48,869 nt of DNA from NCBI GenBank assembly GCA_028282785.1, contig JANQHE010000072.1, positions 1 to 48,869 of the forward strand, read 5' to 3'. This DNA comes from Bacteroidales bacterium. GTDB lineage: Bacteria; Bacteroidota; Bacteroidia; Bacteroidales; UBA12077. Positions 33,735 to 40,347 of this stretch are shown here, piece after piece (within the stretch, counting starts at the first letter, position 1; each line of letters starts with the position of its first letter). The translations under genes and the position numbers were made by a program. The notes under the pieces are model-generated. The model worked only from the letters and a program-made list of their open reading frames with translations, did not search any database and was not told the origin of the DNA.

Positions 33735-35091
33735 ACTTCTTCATTTTATTGTACATGGTTTGACGAGCAATGCCTAATTCTTTTGCTGCAAATGTCAATA
33801 CCCAGTCGTTATTATCAAGAGCTCTGATGATAGCCTTCTTTTCAATTTCTTCTAGTTTTAACGGAGTTTTTTCATCTGTTGCTAATTCTCCGGATTTCAA
33901 TAGCAGATCATTAGGAGTTATAACCCTTGATTCACACATTATTACTGCTTTTTCTATTGTGTGTTGCAATTCCCTGACATTTCCCGGCCAATTATAATTC
34001 ATTAACTGATCATAAGTGTTTTTGCTGAACTTTAAGGATGGTTTGTTATATTTTTCAGAGAATATTTTTAGGAAATGATCTGATAAAATGATTTTATCTT
34101 CCCCACGATCTCTTAATGGTGGAATTTCAAGAATTATCGTGTTGATTCTATAATACAGGTCTTCCCTAAACAGATCTTCAGAAATTAAATGCCGGATTGA
34201 TTTATTTGTTGCCGAAATTAATCTTATATCAATGGGATTTGATTTATTTGCTCCAACAGGCAATACTTCTTTGTTTTGTAAAACAGATAACAATTTGGCT
34301 TGCAATGGAAGAGGGATATTAGCAATTTCATCAAGAAATAAGGTTCCGTCATTTGCAATTTCAAATCTACCGGTTCGGTTTTTTTTAGCATCAGTAAATG
34401 AACCGGCTTTGTGTCCAAACAATTCGCTCTCGAATAAATTTGGCGAAATTGCACCCAGGTCAACATGAATAAAGGCTTCGTTTGATCGCGACGATAATCG
34501 ATGAATTTCTCTGGCGATTACTTCTTTTCCTGTGCCATTCTCACCTAAGATCAACACATTAGCATCTGTTTTGGCAACCTTTTTTACTGAATTATGAATC
34601 TTTTCCATAATTATGGAAGAGCCTTTAATAATTGAATGTTGTTTTTCAATATCCCGTGTTAAGGTTTGCTGTGTTTGACTAAGCTTGTTAATTTTATTTT
34701 TGGATTTTCTAAGAGAAATAGCAGTATGTATCGTTGCTAAAAGCTTATCGTTATCAAATGGTTTTAGAACAAAATCAGTTGCTCCCTCGCGAATTGCTCT
34801 TACTGCCAGCTCAACATCTCCATAAGCTGTAATTAATATAATAATTGCGTCTTTATCTGTTTTTAGTATTCTATTCAGCCAATAAAACCCTTCATTTCCT
34901 GTGTTTTGTCCTTTGGAAAAATTCATGTCTAACAGGATCACGTCATAAGTATCGGTACGTAATTCGGATGGTAATAAATTTGGATTATCAATTGTTTTAA
35001 TGAATTTGTATTCCGTTTCCAATAAAAACTCTAAAGTTTTTAAAACTTGTTTATCATCATCAACGATTAATATCTTATTTTGATTCTTCAT
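33721..35091 (-). CDS. NtrC-family sigma-54-dependent response regulator
   Basis: The protein has 456 aa in three parts. The receiver domain (1-120) has the acidic pair DDD11-13, phospho-site Asp55 and Lys110. The AAA+ domain (about 155-385) has Walker A GENGTGKE (183-190), Walker B GTLFLDEI and FREDLYYR. The C-terminal Fis-type helix-turn-helix (about 420-456) contains LTFAAKELGIARQTMYNKMK. The sigma-54-contact loop reads GSFTDA (230-235), where the canonical form is GAFTGA. The gene is divergent from an ABC permease whose upstream region carries a sigma-54-like promoter and two palindromic sites, so that permease is the likely target. The sites also lie just upstream of this gene and could support autoregulation. 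Confidence 0.95.
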   Translation of the reverse strand: MKNQNKILIVDDDKQVLKTLEFLLETEYKFIKTIDNPNLLPSELRTDTYDVILLDMNFSKGQNTGNEGFYWLNRILKTDKDAIIILITAYGDVELAVRAIREGATDFVLKPFDNDKLLATIHTAISLRKSKNKINKLSQTQQTLTRDIEKQHSIIKGSSIIMEKIHNSVKKVAKTDANVLILGENGTGKEVIAREIHRLSSRSNEAFIHVDLGAISPNLFESELFGHKAGSFTDAKKNRTGRFEIANDGTLFLDEIANIPLPLQAKLLSVLQNKEVLPVGANKSNPIDIRLISATNKSIRHLISEDLFREDLYYRINTIILEIPPLRDRGEDKIILSDHFLKIFSEKYNKPSLKFSKNTYDQLMNYNWPGNVRELQHTIEKAVIMCESRVITPNDLLLKSGELATDEKTPLKLEEIEKKAIIRALDNNDWVLTFAAKELGIARQTMYNKMKKYGLQ

Positions 35092-35103
35092 TTTAAAACA
35101 AGA

Positions 35104-35142
35104 CGTCTAAAATTTATACTTATAACGTCTAATATTTAGACG
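35104..35142. promoter_or_regulatory. Two candidate activator (UAS) sites for the NtrC-type regulator
   Basis: CGTCTAA-TAT-TTAGACG at 35126-35142 is a perfect palindrome with 7-bp arms. A second copy, CGTCTAAAATTTATACT at 35104-35120, matches it at 14 of 17 positions. The sites begin 22 bp apart, about two helical turns, as expected for cooperative dimers. They lie about 65-105 bp upstream of the sigma-54-like promoter. Confidence 0.65.
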
Positions 35143-35207
35143 CGAATAAAGATCCTAATTCAACAAATAAATTGATAACACTCACAAAAACAAACACTTG
35201 TAATTTC

Positions 35208-35223
35208 TGGCAAATACATTGTA
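35208..35223 (+). promoter_or_regulatory. Sigma-54-like promoter of the orphan ABC permease
   Basis: TGGCAAATACATTGTA aligns with the -24/-12 consensus TGGCACG-N4-TTGCA, with GG and TG at the correct distance and T replacing C at the -12 GC. It lies 42 bp before the ATG at 35265. Confidence 0.6.
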
Positions 35224-35264
35224 TTTAATGTAAATGTATAACTAATTTTATTTACTTTAGAACT

Positions 35265-37646
35265 ATGTTTCAATATTTTTTCAAGCTGGCATTTCGGAAT
35301 ATAAGAAAATATAAGATAAACACTTTAATAAGTATCTTGGGATTAACTGTGGGTTTGACTTCGTTTATGTTAATAGCGTCTTATATAAATCACGAGCTAA
35401 GTTATAACAAGTATAATGAGAATTTTGAGCAAATATATTCTGCAAATATTAATTTTCATATGCCTGAGGGTGTCCAAAAAGGTAAAAATATGCCATTTCC
35501 CTTAGCTGAAAAGGTTACTTCTACATTTCCGGAAGTTCTGAGTGGGGTTCGTATTAATTGGATTTATAGTTTGTTCGAATATGGTGACAAGGAATTCTTC
35601 GAAGGGGCTACGGGATCATACGTGGACAACGAGTTTTTTGAGATATTCTCGATAAACCTTATCAGTGGCAACATTAAGAACTCTCTTATTGATCCGTATA
35701 CCATCGTGCTTACAGAAAAAGCTGCAAAAAAATATTTTGGTGATGTAAATCCGGTTGGGAAAAATTTACTAATGGACAAAAAATATAATTTAAAGGTAAC
35801 AGCAGTAATTGAAGATTTTCCTGCAACCACAGATTTGCGGCTTAACTTTTTTGTATCAATGAAAACTTTTCTGGCCATAAATTCAACACAGGATTATACT
35901 CAAAACTGGGAAAGTCATTTTGTGGAAACATTTTTTCTTCTAAAGAAAAATAGTGATTACAAAAAGTTAAATGAGAAACTAGATGGTTTTTTTGATTTTA
36001 ATAACGATGTTGTTGAACGAGACTTATTTTTAGCTCCTTTAGCAGATTATCACTTAAAATCAAATAGTAATAACAATACTATCAAGGTACTATATATATT
36101 AGGGATTGTCGCTTTTTTTATTTTGGTTATTGCTTGTATAAATTTTATCAACTTATCCATTGCAAATGCTGCGAATAGAGTAAAAGAAACCAGTATAAAG
36201 AGAATAGCAGGAGGTAGTAAAATATCATTGATTTTGCAGCAAATTGGAGAATCTGTTTTGCTGTCATTTATAGCCTTTGACCTGGCCTACCTGCTTTTTG
36301 AAAGACTACTAAATAATTTCAATGCAATTGTGCAGGCTCAGGTTTCCAGGGATATAATTTTCAATTTCCAATTTATACTTTTTATGCTATTTATAGCAAT
36401 TTCATTGGGTTTTGTTTCCGGATTGTTTCCAGCAATTAAGATTAGTAAAATTCATCCTTTAAGAATGTTACATGGAGAAAAAACAAATTTGGAAAAGGCT
36501 GGTTTCGGAAAAAAGGGACTTGTAATTTTTCAATATGCGGTCTCAATAGTTTTATTTATTTCTTCCATTATATTGTCTCAACAATTTAATTATATAAAAA
36601 ACAAAGATCTGGGCTTTAATAAAGAATATAGGATAACCTGCTATATTGGTAAAGACAATAATGAAAGTAATCCTAAATTAAAAAGTTTCAGAGATGAAAT
36701 GTTAAGGCAGAGTGGTGTTCACGACGTTACACTGAGCAGTACCTTGCCTTTTTACGGACACGATCAGGTATATATTAGAAAAGAGAATTCATTAGCAGAG
36801 GATGTAATTTCTATTAACTATAATGAAACAGATATTTCATATTTTAAAACCTTTGGTATTGAGGTGTTAATGAAAAAAGAAATTGATGTCGATAACAGTT
36901 CTTCGGAATTAAATTATTGTTATTTAAACGAAGAAGCAGTAAAAAAACTGGATTTTGATGATCCTTTAGGCGAATATGTCCAGATAAACGACAGAAAATT
37001 TGAAATTATTGGTGTATGTAAAAACCACCATATTTATTCTTTGAATATAAGTATTCCACCATATGTCATTATTTTATTGGGCAACAATCATACTTTTGAT
37101 GATTATAACTGGGTAACTATAAAGAGCGATGGTTTTAACCTTGAAAATGTTACAGAAATTGCTGATGCTAAGTTAGATGAATTTATTCCTGAAAATGCAT
37201 ATGATTTTTTTAACTACGGTGATTCAAATTTTAGAACACGCTCACTTAAAAAGATCGGAGGAATTGGGAAACTCTTTAGTTTTTTTACAATAATAGCTAT
37301 TTTAATAGCATCTATGGGAATTTTTGGATTAGTAGCTCTTACTGTTAAAAATAAAACAAAGGAAATAGGAATAAGAAAAGCACTTGGATCATCTGTTTTT
37401 AATATATACAAACTTATTGCTCAAGAATACCTTGCCTTAACCATATTAGGAAATATTTTAGCATGGTTTCCGGCTTGGTATATAATAAGCAAAATTCTTC
37501 AGGATTTTGCTTATAGTGTTGACATTGACTTCATGATATTTGCGGTAGGATTTATTACTTCAATTTTATTAACATTAATGACAATTGCATTTCATACAAT
37601 TAAAGCAGCAAAGACAAATCCGGTCGAGGCTTTAAGGTATGAGTAA
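35265..37646 (+). CDS. MacB/FtsX-type ABC permease without adjacent ATPase
   Basis: The protein has 793 aa with the same fused plan as the permease at 18822. There is a first helix (about 20-42), a periplasmic core, an FtsX module containing ANRVKETSIKRIAGGSK, a second core, and a second FtsX module with VKNKTKEIGIRKALGSS and the ending AAKTNPVEALRYE. No ATPase gene is next to it, so it must borrow one (for example that at 21305) or act differently. It is divergent from the NtrC-type regulator and has sigma-54-type promoter elements. Many Bacteroidota genomes hold several such permeases next to NtrC-like or two-component genes. Confidence 0.92.
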   Translation: MFQYFFKLAFRNIRKYKINTLISILGLTVGLTSFMLIASYINHELSYNKYNENFEQIYSANINFHMPEGVQKGKNMPFPLAEKVTSTFPEVLSGVRINWIYSLFEYGDKEFFEGATGSYVDNEFFEIFSINLISGNIKNSLIDPYTIVLTEKAAKKYFGDVNPVGKNLLMDKKYNLKVTAVIEDFPATTDLRLNFFVSMKTFLAINSTQDYTQNWESHFVETFFLLKKNSDYKKLNEKLDGFFDFNNDVVERDLFLAPLADYHLKSNSNNNTIKVLYILGIVAFFILVIACINFINLSIANAANRVKETSIKRIAGGSKISLILQQIGESVLLSFIAFDLAYLLFERLLNNFNAIVQAQVSRDIIFNFQFILFMLFIAISLGFVSGLFPAIKISKIHPLRMLHGEKTNLEKAGFGKKGLVIFQYAVSIVLFISSIILSQQFNYIKNKDLGFNKEYRITCYIGKDNNESNPKLKSFRDEMLRQSGVHDVTLSSTLPFYGHDQVYIRKENSLAEDVISINYNETDISYFKTFGIEVLMKKEIDVDNSSSELNYCYLNEEAVKKLDFDDPLGEYVQINDRKFEIIGVCKNHHIYSLNISIPPYVIILLGNNHTFDDYNWVTIKSDGFNLENVTEIADAKLDEFIPENAYDFFNYGDSNFRTRSLKKIGGIGKLFSFFTIIAILIASMGIFGLVALTVKNKTKEIGIRKALGSSVFNIYKLIAQEYLALTILGNILAWFPAWYIISKILQDFAYSVDIDFMIFAVGFITSILLTLMTIAFHTIKAAKTNPVEALRYE

Positions 37647-37670
37647 ATTTTACATCAATTAAGATTAAAT

Positions 37671-37703
37671 AACGTCAGAAGCTTTAGGTTCCTGACGTTT
37701 TTA
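37671..37703 (+). terminator. Terminator after the orphan permease
   Basis: AACGTCAG (37671-37678) and CTGACGTT (37692-37699) form an 8-bp stem followed by TTTT, 25 bp after the stop codon. Confidence 0.85.
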
Positions 37704-37723
37704 TAATAATTTAATTTGATAGT

Positions 37724-37731
37724 TAAATTTG
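37724..37731 (+). promoter_or_regulatory. Possible -7 box for the PAP2 gene
   Basis: TAAATTTG matches TAnnTTTG, 54 bp before the ATG. There is no TTTG at the -33 distance. Confidence 0.4.
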
Positions 37732-37785
37732 AAAACAAAAAATAACCTATATTGCAATCCAATACCGAATGTTTAAAAATAGATT

Positions 37786-38454
37786 ATGAAGTTTACAATT
37801 CCTTCGTCACTAAGAGTGTTTCTCTATTTATTAGCTCTATTTACCATAATTGGGACTGTTTTATTATTCAAATTTGATAAAGGAGATATTTTTTTGTACT
37901 TAAACAGTAAAGGATCTAAATTCTTAGATGAATTTTTCAAATTAATTACCCTGCTTGGATTAGGTGGATTACTGGCAATTTTAGCAGTAATATTTTTGTT
38001 TATCAGATATTACTATTCCATATTATTTGCAGTATCATTAATAGCTGCTGGTATTTTTTCTTATTTACTAAAACACGTAATTTTTAAAGGGATGCCTCGA
38101 CCGGCAGGAGTTTTTGACCTAGAGAATTTATCGCATATTGTTGAAGGTATAAAAATTCATAAATACAATTCATTTCCTTCAGGACACACCATGACAGCTT
38201 TCTCATTAGGTATTATTTTGACGTTAATTTTAAAAAACAGAACTTGGGGAATTGTCGTTTTTGCAATTAGTTTTGCGGTTGGCATTTCCAGGATCTATCT
38301 AATTCAACATTTTTTTATAGATGTTTATGTTGGAGCTTTAATTGGAACAGCATATACCCTGTTAATTCATTATTTAATAGGGCACAGATTAAAATTGGAT
38401 TATAAGCCGGCTTTTAATGGTAATTTATTGTCGTTGATAAGAAAGAGAAAATAG
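37786..38454 (+). CDS. PAP2-family membrane phosphatase
   Basis: The protein has 222 aa with about six hydrophobic helices. The PAP2 motifs are MPRP (motif 1, a variant of KxxxxxxRP), FPSGHT (motif 2, catalytic His) and SRIYLIQHFFIDVYVG (motif 3, with SR, His and Asp). The family removes phosphate from lipid or prenyl phosphates such as phosphatidic acid, phosphatidylglycerol phosphate or undecaprenyl pyrophosphate at the outer face of the inner membrane. The exact substrate cannot be read from the sequence. Its last 30 bp overlap the convergent mnmH gene. Confidence 0.92.
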   Translation: MKFTIPSSLRVFLYLLALFTIIGTVLLFKFDKGDIFLYLNSKGSKFLDEFFKLITLLGLGGLLAILAVIFLFIRYYYSILFAVSLIAAGIFSYLLKHVIFKGMPRPAGVFDLENLSHIVEGIKIHKYNSFPSGHTMTAFSLGIILTLILKNRTWGIVVFAISFAVGISRIYLIQHFFIDVYVGALIGTAYTLLIHYLIGHRLKLDYKPAFNGNLLSLIRKRK

Positions 38455-39474
38455 TTTTTTTTCTGTATAATTTATTAACATTGTTGCATTTTTTTTCGGA
38501 TCATCTGATTCGAGATAAACGGAGTAAATAGAATTCTTGGCTCGCTTTTCTAATCCGAATAAATAACTTTTATCATAATACTTAAGGGTAAGGTCAGCAA
38601 CATTATATAAATTGCCATTTTTGAGTGATTCTAAAGCTTGTTTTACATTTTGTCCTCCAAGTCTTTTACCAATTTTTACAATACAATTTTCGAGCTCTTT
38701 TTTGTCAAAATCGGCATACTCATTTACCAGGCGATTGATTCGAATTTGTTTATCAATTTCCATTTTAATTACCGGAGATTTTCGCATTAAACTGAAAAGC
38801 TCATTTGGCAACCAATTGGAACCGATAGAATGACTTTCATCTTCAATCCAAACCGGTTTTGAAAGGTCGAATGATAACCACTGATAAAGTAGATCGTTTT
38901 CAAATTGTTCGTTGGTTGGTTGTGGTTCTTGTCCGAGAGCTCCAAATGCAGAACCTTTATGATGAGCAATTCCCTCAAGATTAATTGCTTGTTCTCCTTT
39001 ATTTTTAATTTCAATTAATGTTTCTGTTTTTCCACTTCCCGTCAACCCACCAAGAACTAAAAGTTTTGACTTAGTTAATTGTTCTTTACTATATTTTCTG
39101 AATGCTTTGTAACCACCTATAAGAACATACGTTTTTATTCCAACAGTCTCGAATAACCAGGCCATGCTGGAGCTCCTCATTCCTCCACGCCAACAATGAA
39201 CTAATAATTTGTTCTTAACAGATAACTTTCTCGATTTATTTGCAAATTCTCTAAGTTTTGATCCAACTGTTTCCAGTCCTTTTAGTACTGCAGGTTCTCT
39301 TCCTTCTTGTTTATAGATTGTTCCTATAATTGCTCTTTCATCATTCGTAAATATCGGAATGTTGATTGCACCGGGTATATGACCTAATTCAAATTCTTTT
39401 GGAGAACGAACATCTATGATTGGAATTTCTTTGGATAAATGATAGAAATCTATTACACCTACTTTTTCTGACAT
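38425..39474 (-). CDS. mnmH: tRNA 2-selenouridine/geranyl-2-thiouridine synthase
   Basis: The protein has 349 aa. An N-terminal rhodanese domain has IIDVRSPKEFELGHIPGA and the catalytic loop VHCWRGGMRS with Cys94. A P-loop domain follows with GGLTGSGKT (142-150) and EDESHSIG. This is the two-domain layout of MnmH (SelU, YbbB), which swaps sulphur for selenium at the wobble uridine of tRNAs for Lys, Glu and Gln. The enzyme needs selenophosphate from SelD, which is not encoded in this window. The gene converges on and overlaps the PAP2 gene by 30 bp. Confidence 0.96.
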   Translation of the reverse strand: MSEKVGVIDFYHLSKEIPIIDVRSPKEFELGHIPGAINIPIFTNDERAIIGTIYKQEGREPAVLKGLETVGSKLREFANKSRKLSVKNKLLVHCWRGGMRSSSMAWLFETVGIKTYVLIGGYKAFRKYSKEQLTKSKLLVLGGLTGSGKTETLIEIKNKGEQAINLEGIAHHKGSAFGALGQEPQPTNEQFENDLLYQWLSFDLSKPVWIEDESHSIGSNWLPNELFSLMRKSPVIKMEIDKQIRINRLVNEYADFDKKELENCIVKIGKRLGGQNVKQALESLKNGNLYNVADLTLKYYDKSYLFGLEKRAKNSIYSVYLESDDPKKNATMLINYTEKKLFSLSYQRQ

Positions 39475-39526
39475 AAAGGAGAATTTACAATACGAATGTA
39501 ATAAAAATTATATACATGTAGTCAGG

Positions 39527-39546
39527 AAGTGACTCAAAGTCACCTG
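39527..39546 (-). terminator. Hairpin between the AIM24-like gene and mnmH
   Basis: GTGAC (39529-39533) and GTCAC (39539-39543) with flanking partial pairing lie 26-40 bp past the AIM24-like stop. There is no U-run, so it may act only as a weak terminator or a 3' end stabiliser. Confidence 0.35.
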
Positions 39547-39568
39547 CTCAATAATGATTTAATTAATA

Positions 39569-40336
39569 TTATCCTTCCAGAAAATTTCCTAAGATAGACC
39601 TGCTTTCTTTTCTTGCATTTCCTCCTAATGGAGATAAGCGTTGAATTAATTTCCGTATTGGCATAGATTGAAGCCAGACTTTTCCGGTGCCATGCATTGT
39701 AGCAAGAAACAATCCTTCACCACCAAATACCATAGATTTTAAATTACCGGAAGTTTCAATATTAAAATCGATTTGAGGTTCGTAAGCTACAATACATCCC
39801 GTATCTATCCTTAAGGTTTCATTATTTAACGTTTTCTCAATAACCGTACCTCCTGCATGAATAAATGCTTTTCCATCACCTTCTAATTTTTGAAGAATAA
39901 ATCCTTCTCCTCCAATTAATCCGGCACCCAATCTTTTATTTAAATGGATTGACACTTTTGTACCCAGTGCTGCACAAAGAAATCCATCTTTTTGAACAAT
40001 TAACCTGCTTCCAATTTCCTTTAAATTAATTGGAATTATTTTTCCGGGATAAGGAGCAGCAAACGAAACCTTTCTTTTTCCTAAACCTTGATTTGTAAAA
40101 TGAGTCATGAAAATGGATTCGCCGGTTAATAATCTACTTCCGGCAGAAAATAACTTACTCATAAAACTTTGACCCGGAGAAGATCCATCTCCAAGTTTGG
40201 TTTCAAAAGCAATGCCTTCTTCCATATAAAGCATTGCGCCTGCTTCGGCTATTACTGTTTCATGCGGATCTAATTCAATTTCAACAAGTTGAATATCGTC
40301 GCCTATAATTTTATAATCAATTTCATGTGAGTTCAT
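39569..40336 (-). CDS. AIM24/TIGR00266-family protein
   Basis: The protein has 255 aa. It opens [33 protein letters not shown], the typical start of this family, and is built of Gly-rich beta repeats ([45 protein letters not shown]). These proteins form double-psi or TRAP-like beta folds; their biochemical role in bacteria is unknown. The gene is 11 bp after the hybrid kinase and probably co-transcribed with it and the Cache lipoprotein, which may hint at a membrane-stress role. Confidence 0.9.
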   Translation of the reverse strand: MNSHEIDYKIIGDDIQLVEIELDPHETVIAEAGAMLYMEEGIAFETKLGDGSSPGQSFMSKLFSAGSRLLTGESIFMTHFTNQGLGKRKVSFAAPYPGKIIPINLKEIGSRLIVQKDGFLCAALGTKVSIHLNKRLGAGLIGGEGFILQKLEGDGKAFIHAGGTVIEKTLNNETLRIDTGCIVAYEPQIDFNIETSGNLKSMVFGGEGLFLATMHGTGKVWLQSMPIRKLIQRLSPLGGNARKESRSILGNFLEG

Positions 40337-40347
40337 AATTCTTCAAA

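Noticed and set aside
35092-35264. A vegetative TAnnTTTG promoter for the orphan permease
   Set aside because: Only mismatched boxes such as TACTTTAG were found near the start, while a sigma-54-like element with correct spacing is present.
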